Shown: one piece after another, positions 52,577 to 60,986 of the stretch | How the letters are laid out: every line of letters starts with the position of its first letter | Position numbering within the stretch: the stretch's first letter is position 1 | DNA from: Acidobacteriota bacterium | GTDB taxonomy: Bacteria; Acidobacteriota; Thermoanaerobaculia; Gp7-AA8 | NCBI GenBank assembly: GCA_003223645.1 | Contig: QHVT01000003.1 | Span: 248,001-312,000, forward strand | Direction: 5' to 3' | DNA: 64,000 bases | Position numbers and translations under genes: made by a program | Notes under the pieces: generated by a model | The model's database searches: none | Seen by the model: only the letters and a program-made list of their open reading frames with translations | What the model was told of the DNA's origin: nothing

Positions 52577-53435
52577 CGCTGTCTCCTCGCCGGCGATTGC
52601 GGAACATCACCGCGCCGAGGAGCGCGTAGAGCGCAACCGGCGCGGCGAAGCCCTTGTACACGCCGTGCTGCACGCTCTGCTGCACGTGCGGCACGGCCTC
52701 TTCGCCCTGGAAGCGGAAGCCGAGTTTCTCGAACGGAACGTGCGAGAGGTAGAGGACCTGCGTGCCGCCCAGCTCACGCTCGCCGTAGATCTTCGGCACG
52801 TACTTGCCGGGATTTTTTGCGAGTCGCTCGCGCGCGTCGGCGAGGAGGTCGGCGTACCGGCCGAAGATCACGGCGCCGCGCGGACAGACTTCGCTGCATG
52901 CCGGTTCCTTTCCTTCCGCGAGCCGATGCCGGCACAGCTCGCACTTCACGATCTTCGGCGCCTTCTTCGACCACTCGAACTTCGGAACGTTGAACGGGCA
53001 GACGGTCTCGCAGTAGCGGCAGCCGACGCATTTGGCGGCGTCGTACGACACGACGCCGAACGCGCCTTTGTGCATCGCGCCGAGCATGCACGCCCCAACG
53101 CACGCGGGATCGATGCAGTGCATGCACTGCTTCTTCACGAACGATTGCTCTTCGCCTTCGCGATAAAGGGCGATCACGTTCTTCGTGTACTCGTTCAGTC
53201 CCTCCGGTGCGTCATACAAGCCGCCGCCGTAGCCGTCGACGTCCGGCGCCATTTCGTTCGCCTGCTTGCAGGCGACGACGCAGGCCTTGCAGCCGACGCA
53301 GCGCGTGGTGTCGTAGAGCAGACCGACGGCATCGGACGGCGCGACGCGCCGTTCGCGCGCTTCCGCGGCCGGGATGATGGTGAGCGTCGCGGCAGCGGCG
53401 GCGGTTTTCAGAAGTGACCGGCGATCGATGTCCAT
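52569..53435 (-). CDS. hybA: HybA, four-cluster ferredoxin subunit of the hydrogenase
   Basis: A 288-residue Fe-S protein. A twin-arginine-type leader (MDIDRRSLLKTAAAAATLT) is followed by four cluster motifs: CVGCKACVVACKQAN, CMHCIDPACVGACMLGA, CVGCRYCETVCPFNV, and CELCRHRLAE with ACSEVCPRGA. A C-terminal helix (FAAPVALYALLGAVMF) anchors it. It carries electrons from the small subunit to HybB. The gene follows hybO by three bases. Confidence 0.94.
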   Translation of the reverse strand: MDIDRRSLLKTAAAAATLTIIPAAEARERRVAPSDAVGLLYDTTRCVGCKACVVACKQANEMAPDVDGYGGGLYDAPEGLNEYTKNVIALYREGEEQSFVKKQCMHCIDPACVGACMLGAMHKGAFGVVSYDAAKCVGCRYCETVCPFNVPKFEWSKKAPKIVKCELCRHRLAEGKEPACSEVCPRGAVIFGRYADLLADARERLAKNPGKYVPKIYGERELGGTQVLYLSHVPFEKLGFRFQGEEAVPHVQQSVQHGVYKGFAAPVALYALLGAVMFRNRRRGDSDE

Positions 53436-53438
53436 CGC

Positions 53439-54542
53439 TCACTCCTCTTTCGACGGGAAGTTGCGCGACGCGAGCAGGCCCGCGCCGATCAGCGCACCCC
53501 CGACGATCCCCGCGACTCCGGTCGCGACCGGACTGATTCCCTTGTGCTCGGCGGCGATCGGCGGATACGTGTTCGGCGGGACGGGATGGATGATGTCCGC
53601 GGTCTTGAAGATCGGGACGGTGAAGGCGACGTCTTTTTCCGTGCAGCCGACGCACGGCGAGCCGATGCCGATCGGCCAGCAGTCGACGACTTCGTTGAAG
53701 TGCCGCGTCGAGCACGGCGCGTGCGTGACCGGGCCTTTGCATCCGAGCTGGTAGAGACACCAGCCGCTGCGATGTCCGGAGTCGCCGAACTCTTTCGCGA
53801 AGCGGCCGGCGTCGAAGTGCGCGCGGCGCGGGCAGTGATCGTGAATCACGCGGTCGTACGCGAACTTCGGGCGTCCGAGAGAATCGAGCTTCGGCGGTTT
53901 GCCCGTGGCGGCGAATTCCAGAATGGTGGCGAGGAGAACGTACGGATTCGGCGGACAGCCGGGAAGATTGACGACCGGCTTGCTCTTGATGATCGAGTCG
54001 ACGCCGGTGGCTCCCGTGGGATTGATGTTGCTCGATGGAATGCCGCCCCACGACGCGCACGAGCCCATCGCGACGACGGCCGCGGAGTGTGCGGCGACAT
54101 CGCGGAGCATGTCGATTCCGTTGCGGCCGGCGATCTTCAGATACGTCCCGCTCTCGCCGGTCGGAATCGATCCCTCGACGACGAGGATGTACTTGCCGTC
54201 GTTCTCCTTCATCGCATCGGCGAGCGCGTGCTCCGCGTCGTATCCCGAGGCGGCCATCACGGTCTCGTGATAGTCGAGGGAGATGACGTCGAAGAGCAGC
54301 GTGGCGAGATCGGGCTGCGACGTACGCAGGAGCGTTTCCGTGCAGCCCGTGCAGTCCTGCATGTGCAGCCAGATCACCGACGGACGTCTAGCGCGTCCGA
54401 TCGTTGCCGCGACGGCTTCGGGACTCAGGAAACTCGTGATGGCCAAACCGGCCGGCGCCGCGACCATCAACTTGCCGCAAAACGTCAGGAAATCGCGCCG
54501 GCTCGCGCCGGAGCGCCGCAGTTGTTCGGCGATTGTGCTCAT
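53439..54542 (-). CDS. hybO: [NiFe] hydrogenase small subunit (HybO-type)
   Basis: A 367-residue subunit. A twin-arginine signal (SRRDFLTFCGKLM near residues 14-26) exports the complex. Cluster ligands follow: QDCTGCTETLLRT near 61 (proximal), GSCASWGG near 155, CPPNPYV near 190, and the distal/medial set in HDHCPRRAHFD...WCLYQLGCKGP...CSTRHFN and SPCVGCTEKDVAF. A C-terminal helix (GVAGIVGGALIGAGLLASR) anchors it on the periplasmic side. The start at 54542 follows from the signal motif. A degenerate palindrome lies 56 bases upstream. Confidence 0.95.
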   Translation of the reverse strand: MSTIAEQLRRSGASRRDFLTFCGKLMVAAPAGLAITSFLSPEAVAATIGRARRPSVIWLHMQDCTGCTETLLRTSQPDLATLLFDVISLDYHETVMAASGYDAEHALADAMKENDGKYILVVEGSIPTGESGTYLKIAGRNGIDMLRDVAAHSAAVVAMGSCASWGGIPSSNINPTGATGVDSIIKSKPVVNLPGCPPNPYVLLATILEFAATGKPPKLDSLGRPKFAYDRVIHDHCPRRAHFDAGRFAKEFGDSGHRSGWCLYQLGCKGPVTHAPCSTRHFNEVVDCWPIGIGSPCVGCTEKDVAFTVPIFKTADIIHPVPPNTYPPIAAEHKGISPVATGVAGIVGGALIGAGLLASRNFPSKEE

Positions 54543-54598
54543 GCGCCGAATGTAGGCGCGTGGCCGGTGATCACGCGTAGCGAGCGGCACGGGCGGCT

Positions 54599-54612
54599 GT
54601 GCGAACTCACAC
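54599..54612. promoter_or_regulatory. Degenerate Crp/Fnr-type site upstream of hybO
   Basis: GTGCGAACTCACAC, with GTG and CAC outer bases but two mismatches to GTGA-N6-TCAC. It is included because its 56-base distance to the hybO start equals that of the better sites. Confidence 0.35.
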
Positions 54613-54648
54613 AAGCGCGTGTGCGTCGCCGGGTGCTATATTCGGTTC

Positions 54649-55248
54649 ATGTCAACCGCCCCTGTCCTCGCCGCTCCGAGTCGGGTGGACGATCCCGATC
54701 AGCGGGTGATTCTCGGCGGCATCGACTGGCGGCAGTTCGAAACCTTCCTGGTGACGCTCGGCGATCGCGCCGGCGTGCGCGTGACTTACTTGGAGGGACA
54801 GCTCGAGATCATGAGTCCTTCGCAAACCCATGAACTGCTCGCAAAATTGATCGCGCGTCTTCTCGAGGCCTATGCCGATGAGAAGGAAATCGTTTTCGAA
54901 GGCTACAAGTCGATGACGATACGCAGCGCTCCGAAGCGGCGCGGAATCGAGCCGGACGAGTGTTATGCGGTTGGCGCACGGAAAGATACTCCCGATCTCG
55001 CCGTGGAAGTGATCTGGACTCACGGCGGGCTCGACAAGTTGGATGTCTATCGCGGTCTTGGCGTAAGGGAAGTTTGGATCTGGAAAAAAGAGGAGCTCCA
55101 GGCATACGAGCTTCGCGGCAACGCTTACGTCGAGATCTCACAGAGCGTCGTCATTCCGGGCCTCACGCCATCGTTCATCCGGCAGTTCCTCGACTGCGAG
55201 ACTCAGACCGAGGCCGTGCGGAAGCTGAGGAGCGCGTTGCGGAAGTGA
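54649..55248 (+). CDS. Uma2-family (DUF820) putative restriction-like nuclease
   Basis: A 199-residue protein of the Uma2 family: RVTYLEGQLEIMSPSQTHEL near 42-60, YKSMTIRSAPKRRGIEPDEC near 85-103, and PDLAVEVIWTHGGLDKLDVY near 115-133 (Asp and Glu of a PD-(D/E)xK core), then GVREVWIWKKEELQAYEL. The family is predicted as endonuclease-fold and abundant in some phyla; its function is unknown. It stands alone between divergent operons and ends nine bases before the convergent ccmI gene. Confidence 0.82.
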   Translation: MSTAPVLAAPSRVDDPDQRVILGGIDWRQFETFLVTLGDRAGVRVTYLEGQLEIMSPSQTHELLAKLIARLLEAYADEKEIVFEGYKSMTIRSAPKRRGIEPDECYAVGARKDTPDLAVEVIWTHGGLDKLDVYRGLGVREVWIWKKEELQAYELRGNAYVEISQSVVIPGLTPSFIRQFLDCETQTEAVRKLRSALRK

Positions 55249-55256
55249 CACCCGGA

Positions 55257-56201
55257 TCACTTCAACGTCAGTGACACGTTCTCTCCCGCGCTGACCTCCG
55301 CCGAGGCCTTCGGATCGGACGCGTTGTTCGTCCCGGCATCGCCGTCGGAGTCGAGGCGTGCTTCGAGGTGGAAGTGTGCGGGAAGTGCGCCGCCCATCAT
55401 CGTGTCGGCGCCGCCGAAGTCGAAGGTGAGGGGGAAGGCGTTGGTGTCGATGCGCTTCACGGCGACGGGATGTCCTTTGGCTCCGTCCGCGCGCGCGATC
55501 ACGTAGACGATTCCGCTCTTCGATGGATCTTCGAGCGCGAGCGTGACATGGACGAGTTTTCCGTCGACCGGCGCAGCCGCGGATGCGGACGCGGATGCGA
55601 GCGGCGGATGATCGGGAGGAAGGTTCGATGCGCTCTGCTGCATTTGCGCGAGCACTTGCTGCAGGCGCGGCGCGTCGTTCGGGTGTGTTTTGATCGCTGA
55701 GTCGATGGCGGCCGCTGCAGCGTCGTGATCGCCGGCCTGGGCGCGCGCGGAGGCGAGTGCGACCCATGCGTCGAGCAGTGCGGGATCTTTTTTCGTTGCG
55801 GTCTCGAGCTGCGTGCGCGCCTCGTCGAGTTTGCCCATCGACATCAGCGCGATCGCGTTGTAGGTGAGCGCGCGCGGCTCGTCGGGATGTTTCGCCAGGA
55901 CCGCTGTGGTCTGTTCGAGCACGCCCTTCAGGTCGTCTTTCGCGAAGAGGTCTTTCGCGCGCGCGATGCGGGATTCGACGTCTTCGGATTTGGGCGCAGG
56001 CTGGAAAGCCTGCGCCACACGGAGGCCGATGAAGCCGAGGACGAGCGTCGTTGCGACGCCCCAGACAAAGCCCTTCAGAACGGGGCGTGGTTTCGATTCG
56101 GTCTTTGCGCGGCGGCGCATCACGACCATCAGCAGCAATCCGAGAATCAGTCCGGCGGCGAGAACGGCAATGGCGCTGGTCCAGTTGGTAGAGGTGTTCA
56201 T
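55257..56201 (-). CDS. ccmI: CcmI/CycH-like TPR protein
   Basis: A 314-residue protein. Two N-terminal helices (AIAVLAAGLILGLLLMVVM; GFVWGVATTLVLGFIGL) are followed by TPR repeats from about residue 75 to 180. A C-terminal beta domain ends EVSAGENVSLTLK. CcmI presents apocytochrome c to the haem ligase CcmFH. It overlaps ccmH by four bases. Residues 61-70 right after the second helix are from a palindromic repeat arm ([11 protein letters not shown]), at the junction of membrane and periplasmic parts. A GTP-binding or enzymatic role is not seen. Confidence 0.85.
   Translation of the reverse strand: MNTSTNWTSAIAVLAAGLILGLLLMVVMRRRAKTESKPRPVLKGFVWGVATTLVLGFIGLRVAQAFQPAPKSEDVESRIARAKDLFAKDDLKGVLEQTTAVLAKHPDEPRALTYNAIALMSMGKLDEARTQLETATKKDPALLDAWVALASARAQAGDHDAAAAAIDSAIKTHPNDAPRLQQVLAQMQQSASNLPPDHPPLASASASAAAPVDGKLVHVTLALEDPSKSGIVYVIARADGAKGHPVAVKRIDTNAFPLTFDFGGADTMMGGALPAHFHLEARLDSDGDAGTNNASDPKASAEVSAGENVSLTLK
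55993..56020. repeat. Palindromic repeat, single arm, in ccmI
   Basis: Minus-strand arm (GTGTGGCGCAGGCTTTCCAG then CCTGCGCC), in frame as VAQAFQPAP. Confidence 0.85.
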
Positions 56202-56581
56202 GACAGTGCACCTTTCGTCAATTTGCGGAGTGTGAGGAGAACGAGGAACGCGCCGGCGGCGAGCGCCGCGATCGGAAGGATCCAGACGAGCGTGTTCACG
56301 CCGCGGAACTTCGGACGCAGCAGAACGAACTGTCCGTATGAGCGTTCGAAGTGCCGGTCGATCTGTTCCTGCGTGTAGCCGCGCGCAACGAGGTCGCGCA
56401 CTTCGGCCTTCATGTTCACGGCCATCTCCGACGGCGAGTCGGCGATCGAGAGTCCCTGGCACACCGGGCAGCGGATCTCCGACGCGATTGCCTGCGTGCG
56501 CCGCTCGAGCTCCCCGCCTTGCAGCGGCGTGCCGTGCGGCGGTTCCGCGATTCCGATCAACAGAATGAGCGTGAGGATCAT
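56198..56581 (-). CDS. ccmH: CcmH, thiol-disulfide component of cytochrome c maturation
   Basis: A 127-residue protein with an N-terminal export helix and the redox motif RCPVCQG (residues about 37-43). SEMAVNMKAEVRDLVARGYT and the helix LVWILPIAALAAGAFLVLLT follow. CcmH keeps the CxxCH cysteines of apocytochrome reduced and works with CcmF. It overlaps both ccmG and ccmI by four bases. Family identity is unambiguous. Confidence 0.94.
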   Translation of the reverse strand: MILTLILLIGIAEPPHGTPLQGGELERRTQAIASEIRCPVCQGLSIADSPSEMAVNMKAEVRDLVARGYTQEQIDRHFERSYGQFVLLRPKFRGVNTLVWILPIAALAAGAFLVLLTLRKLTKGALS

Positions 56582-57099
56582 GGTGTCAGCACCTTCGCGA
56601 GATACGACTGCAGCTGTTCCGGCGAGAGCGGTCCGTCGTATTTCGCGACGACGATGCCGTTCGCGTCGATGAAGAACGTTTCCGGCACGCCGCCGACGCC
56701 GTACGCGATCGCGGTCTTGCCGCGTTCATCGATCACGGTCGGATACGCGGCGCCGCGCTGCCGCATGAAGTCGAGAATCTTCGCCTCGTCGTCCTGGAAG
56801 ACGACGCCGAGAAATTGCACGCGGTCTCCGAGCTCGCCCGCCGCGGCCGTGAGCGTCGGATGTTCTTCCCAACAGGGACGACACCACGTCGCCCAGAAGT
56901 TGACGACCATCGGTTTGCCGCGAAACTTCGTGAGTGCGATCGTTTCGTTGCTGCCCGCGACTTTCAGCGCGAAGGATGGAGCGGGATTGCCGACCAGCGG
57001 CGAGTCGATGTGCGACGGATCGTGACCGAGCCCGAGGAAGAGCACGCCGACGAGTGCGGCGGTGACGATCGTGCCGATGATGAGGACGGTGCGGTTCAT
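56578..57099 (-). CDS. ccmG: CcmG/DsbE, membrane-tethered thioredoxin-like protein
   Basis: A 173-residue protein with an N-terminal anchor (VLIIGTIVTAALVGVLFLGL) and a thioredoxin fold with WATWCRPCWEE near residues 72-82. GVGGVPETFFIDANGIV is the cis-Pro segment. It reduces apocytochrome c or CcmH in the periplasm. Overlaps ccmF and ccmH by four bases each. The start at 57099 has no strong ribosome site, suggesting coupled translation. Confidence 0.93.
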   Translation of the reverse strand: MNRTVLIIGTIVTAALVGVLFLGLGHDPSHIDSPLVGNPAPSFALKVAGSNETIALTKFRGKPMVVNFWATWCRPCWEEHPTLTAAAGELGDRVQFLGVVFQDDEAKILDFMRQRGAAYPTVIDERGKTAIAYGVGGVPETFFIDANGIVVAKYDGPLSPEQLQSYLAKVLTP

Positions 57100-59036
57100 G
57101 GCGTGTGGGACAGCGTTTCGAGTTTGTCGATGAGCGCAGGCTGGACAGCCGGCGCCACACGGCGGAAGCGAATGAGCGAGATCGCGCCGCCGATCGCCAT
57201 CAGCACGACGGAGAACCAGATCCACGACACGAACGGCGTCGTGATGATCAGAAGGCTCGCGCGGCTCTCCTCGAGACTCGCGATCGAGATATAGAGATCG
57301 CCGCCGATCGTCGAGTAGACGTCCGGCGTTCCGATCGGCTCGCGCATCATTTCGTATTGGTTCATGCGCGGTTCGAGCGTCTTGATCGCTTTGCCATTCT
57401 TCGCAATCGCGATGAGCGCGACGGAGGACATGCGATGCGGCTCGTTGCGCAGCTCGGTGCCGAGGAAGGTCACGCTGTAGTTGCCGGTCTTCGCGGTCTG
57501 CCCCTTCGCCAGCGTCACCTCGGTTTGCGTGCGCATCGTGCTCGAGAGGGCGATCGCGACGATCGCGATCGCAAAGCCGAGGTGGATGACGTATGCGCGC
57601 GTGGTGCGTGCTTTCCAGCCCGCCTTCCACATCGCCGACACCGTCACCTGAATCGCGTAGCCGCCGAATGCGAGCGTGAGGATCGTCCACGGGTTCCGCG
57701 CGCCGAATGCGACGCCGGCGATGGTCAACATCGCGGCGCCGATGAGCGGCGGCAGCAGCGCGCGTTTGATCTCCTCGCGCGATGCGCGGCCCCATGGCAG
57801 TGCCGGTCCGACGCCGAGGAGGAAGAGCAGCGCGACGCCGGCCGGCACGACCATCGAGTCGAAGTACGGGCGGCCGACGCTCATCTGCTTGCCGCTGATC
57901 GCTTCGACGACGAGCGGAAACAGAGTCCCGATCAGTACGGTGAACGTGAGGATGGCGAGAAGGAGATTGTTCAGGAGGAAGCTTCCCTCGCGGCTCACCG
58001 CGCCGTCGATCGATCCGTCGGATTCGAGGGAATCGATGCGCAGCGCGAGGAGCGTCACCGTACCGATCAGGACTGCCGCGAGAAACACGAGGATCGTCGG
58101 ACCGATCGCGCTCTGCGTAAAGGAATGGACGGAATTGAACACGCCGGAGCGCGTCATGAACGTGCCGAGGACCGTGAGGAGGAAGCTCGCCTGCACGAGC
58201 GTGATCGTCCACCCCTTCAGCACGCCGCGGCGTTGCAGAATGATCGCGCTGTGCAGCGCCGCCGTTGCGGTGAGCCACGGCAGGAGTGATGCGTTCTCGA
58301 CCGGATCCCACGCCCAATATCCGCCCCATCCGAGGACTTCGTACGCCCACCAGCCGCCGAGCATGATCGCGAGCGTGAGGAAGATCCACGACAGGAGCAG
58401 CGAGTTGCGAATGAGGCGGAGGAACGTGAGCTCGAGCCGCCCGCGGAAGAGCGCGGCGGTGGCGAAGCCGAACGGGATCGTCATGCCGACGTAGCCGAGG
58501 TAGAGCATCGGCGGATGCGCGACCATGAGGATGTGGTTCTGCAAAAGAGGATTCGGTCCCGGTCCGTCGAGCGGCACGGGCGAGACGGTGAGGAATGGAT
58601 TGGCCGGCCCGGCGATGAGGAAGCTGAAGAACGATCCGCACGTGAGCCACGTCGCGATCGCGTACGGCATCTCGCCTTCGTGTCCGATGCGCGTGAGCAG
58701 CGTCGCGGCGGCGATGAAGATGCCGAGGACGAAGCCCCAGAAGAGAATCGAGCCTTCGAGCGACGACCAGAGGCTGACGATCGTGACCCACAGCGGCACC
58801 GCGCGCGATCCGACGTGCGCGACATAGCTGACGGAGAAGTCATGCGTGACGAGCGCGCGCTCCATGACCAGCGTCGCCAGCACCATCAGCGCCGCGAATG
58901 CATACGCGAAGCGCCGCGTCCATTGGAGTCCGATGAGCGACTTCTTCGCGCCGCTGGCGAAGCCGAGAACTGCGCCGGTCGTCGCGGCGAGCAGCGAAGC
59001 GAGAATGAGCAGGCGTCCCAATGCCGCCAGCGTCAT
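57096..59036 (-). CDS. ccmF: CcmF, haem lyase subunit
   Basis: A 646-residue protein with about fifteen membrane helices. The WWD motif WGGYWAWDPVENAS near residue 240 and flanking histidines (MVAHPPMLYLGYVG; VHSFTQ) mark the haem-handling site. MTRSGVFNSVHSFTQSAIGP and RSYVIHLGFA-type segments are typical. CcmF with CcmH attaches haem to apocytochromes. Start at 59036 overlaps the ccmE stop. The last ~20 residues (RRVAPAVQPALIDKLETLSH) include a diverged repeat arm. CcmF normally ends near there, so function should hold. Confidence 0.94.
   Translation of the reverse strand: MTLAALGRLLILASLLAATTGAVLGFASGAKKSLIGLQWTRRFAYAFAALMVLATLVMERALVTHDFSVSYVAHVGSRAVPLWVTIVSLWSSLEGSILFWGFVLGIFIAAATLLTRIGHEGEMPYAIATWLTCGSFFSFLIAGPANPFLTVSPVPLDGPGPNPLLQNHILMVAHPPMLYLGYVGMTIPFGFATAALFRGRLELTFLRLIRNSLLLSWIFLTLAIMLGGWWAYEVLGWGGYWAWDPVENASLLPWLTATAALHSAIILQRRGVLKGWTITLVQASFLLTVLGTFMTRSGVFNSVHSFTQSAIGPTILVFLAAVLIGTVTLLALRIDSLESDGSIDGAVSREGSFLLNNLLLAILTFTVLIGTLFPLVVEAISGKQMSVGRPYFDSMVVPAGVALLFLLGVGPALPWGRASREEIKRALLPPLIGAAMLTIAGVAFGARNPWTILTLAFGGYAIQVTVSAMWKAGWKARTTRAYVIHLGFAIAIVAIALSSTMRTQTEVTLAKGQTAKTGNYSVTFLGTELRNEPHRMSSVALIAIAKNGKAIKTLEPRMNQYEMMREPIGTPDVYSTIGGDLYISIASLEESRASLLIITTPFVSWIWFSVVLMAIGGAISLIRFRRVAPAVQPALIDKLETLSHTP
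57133..57160. repeat. Palindromic repeat, single arm (diverged), in the ccmF tail
   Basis: Minus-strand arm (GTGTGGCGCCGGCTGTCCAG then CCTGCGCT) with two mismatches to the core. In frame, VAPAVQPA. Confidence 0.75.
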
Positions 59037-59473
59037 TTCGCCTCCCGGATGTACTTCTCCATCTGCTGCTGATCGACCGGATGGCCCGGCTTCGGCGCGC
59101 GATATTGATTGTTGTGCGAGACCATCAGCCGGTGGCACTCGAACGCGCCGCCGCGCGTCATCGTCCCTTCGACGACGACACCGATGTTGTCGCGGAACAT
59201 CTGCGGCGGAACGCCGGTCGACCTGACGTGCACGAGCGTGCCGGCGTCCTGGACGTCGAACTCCACGCCGGTCGTGCCGGATCGGCGGATCGATCCCGGC
59301 GCAACCATCCCGCCGAGGCGGATCGTCGCGCCGTACGCTTTCCCGCCGGACGCGCGCAACTGCGTGGGCGTCCAGTAGTAGACGAGATTCTTGTTGATGC
59401 CGCTCGCGGCGATGAACGCGAAGGCCAGCGCCGAGACGCCGATGGCGATGAACAGGAAACGGTTCGGCTTCAT
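59033..59473 (-). CDS. ccmE: CcmE, periplasmic haem chaperone
   Basis: A 146-residue protein with one N-terminal helix (FLFIAIGVSALAFAFIAASG) and an OB-fold domain (LGGMVAPGSIRR; VEFDVQDAGTLVHVRSTGVP; DNIGVVVEGTM). The haem-binding His is in SHNNQYRAP near residue 126, corresponding to the H-D-E-N-Y site of other CcmE proteins, here H-N-N-Q-Y. It takes haem from CcmC and hands it to CcmF. It starts the ccmE-F-G-H-I operon. A perfect GTGA-N6-TCAC site lies 56 bases upstream. Confidence 0.9.
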   Translation of the reverse strand: MKPNRFLFIAIGVSALAFAFIAASGINKNLVYYWTPTQLRASGGKAYGATIRLGGMVAPGSIRRSGTTGVEFDVQDAGTLVHVRSTGVPPQMFRDNIGVVVEGTMTRGGAFECHRLMVSHNNQYRAPKPGHPVDQQQMEKYIREAK

Positions 59474-59529
59474 GGTCTTATCTTGCGTCGGCAGTTTCCG
59501 TGGCGCGGGAGTGCCGCTCACGCGTTGAG

Positions 59530-59543
59530 GTGATGACGATCAC
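59530..59543. promoter_or_regulatory. Predicted Crp/Fnr-type operator upstream of ccmE
   Basis: GTGATGACGATCAC, both half-sites exact. It ends 56 bases before the ccmE start codon, the same gap as for ahbC and the membrane gene at 11252. Confidence 0.6.
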
Positions 59544-59549
59544 GCGAGC

Positions 59550-60134
59550 TCAGTAGAGCGCGCGCGACGCGTCGGCGATCGTGAGGTGCCGCTGCGCGTG
59601 CGCCGGAGCCGTGGGCCGCGTGAGGACGAGATCGGGATGGCGCATGCGAAAGTCTTCGACCAGCTCGCAGTGCGCGCAGACCGCGACGGAATGTTCGAGG
59701 ACGCGCGGAAGATCTTCCGGCGCGATGTCTTTCCATTCGTGCAGCTCGCCGTCGACGAGCAGGCCCGGCATCACCGGGCCGCCGATCTCGCGGATCGGCT
59801 TGCGGCAGTAGGTGCAGTCTCGTTCGGCATACCAGCGCGCGACGATGTTGTGCACGAGCGTCTCTTCCGGCGACGCCTCGATCTGCGGCGCGCACGCCTG
59901 ATCGCATCCGGCGCGCTCCGGCCAGCGCGAGCAGGCGGTGATGGCGAAGCGCGGCCGGCTCACGATCCATGTTCCCGCCGCAAGCGCGGCGTTGATCTTC
60001 GCGCTCACCGGCGCGTGCGTTTCAGGACAGGTGACGATGCGCTTCCCTCGATAGCGGAAATACAACGCGCTGAAGAGCGCGACGAGCGCGAGGGCCACTC
60101 CGATGAAAAATGCGATTCCGAATCCGCTTCCCAT
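59550..60134 (-). CDS. Membrane-anchored Cys-rich protein, unknown function
   Basis: A 194-residue protein with one N-terminal helix (IAFFIGVALALVALFSALYF) and a soluble part with several Cys pairs (CPETHAPV; CDQACAPQ; RDCTYCRKPI; AVCAHCELVED) and histidines, which could bind metal. I do not recognise a named family. The gene starts three bases after korB on the same strand and is probably co-transcribed with it. A metal-binding or redox role would suit the Cys content, but nothing more can be said. Confidence 0.65.
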   Translation of the reverse strand: MGSGFGIAFFIGVALALVALFSALYFRYRGKRIVTCPETHAPVSAKINAALAAGTWIVSRPRFAITACSRWPERAGCDQACAPQIEASPEETLVHNIVARWYAERDCTYCRKPIREIGGPVMPGLLVDGELHEWKDIAPEDLPRVLEHSVAVCAHCELVEDFRMRHPDLVLTRPTAPAHAQRHLTIADASRALY

Positions 60135-60137
60135 ACG

Positions 60138-60986
60138 TCACCTCATCTGAAATAACTGAAGGATCTGATCGCGCGTCGGCGGCGGCGCGCTTCCGCGCGC
60201 GCGCCTCTCGATCTGCGCGAGCTCGTCGAGCAGCGTCGGCCGCGCGACTTCGTACAACACGCCCGTCGTGAGTACATCGTGCTCGCCGGTGAAGCGCAGC
60301 GCGGCCTCGCGCGACGTGACGTCGTGGTCCGCCGGAATCGCGCGCGTCTTCGCGCGCAGCTCTTTGTGCTGTTCTTCGCCGCGCCAGGTGACGCAGGGCG
60401 AGAGGATGTTGAGGAAGGCGAAGCCGTGATGCCGGATCGCGCGCGTCATCAGCTCGGTCGTTCCCTTTACGTCGCCGGAGAAGCCGCGCGCGACCCACGA
60501 CGCGCCGAGGGAGATGGCGAGGGCGCAGGGATCGATCGCGGGATCGGGATTGCCGTACGTCGTCGACTTCGTCTTGTCGCCAGTCGGCGTGGTGGGGCCG
60601 GCCTGTCCCTTGGTCAGGCCGTAGATTTCATTGTCCATCATGATGTACGCGATGTCGACGTTGCGACGCGCCGCGTGCATGAAGTGATTGCCGCCGATCG
60701 CGAGTCCGTCACCGTCGCCGCCGACCGCCACCACCGTCATGCGCGGCGACGCGACTTTCGCGCCGATGGCGATCGGGAGTGCGCGTCCGTGCAGCGAATT
60801 GAAACCGTACGTCTCCACGTATCCCGGCAAACGCGACGAGCAGCCGATGCCGGAGACGAGCACGGTTTCGTGCGGCGCGCAGCCCGCGGCCGCGAGCGCG
60901 CGGTAGACGGAGTTGAGGACGGCGAAGTCGCCGCAACCGGGACACCACACCGGTTTGAGATCGCTCTTGAAATCGTTCGCGTTCAT
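60138..60986 (-). CDS. korB: 2-oxoacid:ferredoxin oxidoreductase beta subunit (KorB)
   Basis: A 282-residue thiamine-diphosphate subunit. CPGCGDFAVLNSVYRAL near residue 15 and GIGCSSRLPGYVETYGFNSL near 48 are cluster and family sites; GDGDGLAIGGNHFMHAARRN with MDNEIYGLTKGQ is the ThDP-Mg motif. HGFAFLNILSPCVTW holds the third cluster ligand. Together with korA it oxidises 2-oxoglutarate or a related 2-oxoacid to the acyl-CoA, reducing ferredoxin. Overlaps korA by four bases. The 2-oxoglutarate preference is inferred from close resemblance to KorB. Confidence 0.9.
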   Translation of the reverse strand: MNANDFKSDLKPVWCPGCGDFAVLNSVYRALAAAGCAPHETVLVSGIGCSSRLPGYVETYGFNSLHGRALPIAIGAKVASPRMTVVAVGGDGDGLAIGGNHFMHAARRNVDIAYIMMDNEIYGLTKGQAGPTTPTGDKTKSTTYGNPDPAIDPCALAISLGASWVARGFSGDVKGTTELMTRAIRHHGFAFLNILSPCVTWRGEEQHKELRAKTRAIPADHDVTSREAALRFTGEHDVLTTGVLYEVARPTLLDELAQIERRARGSAPPPTRDQILQLFQMR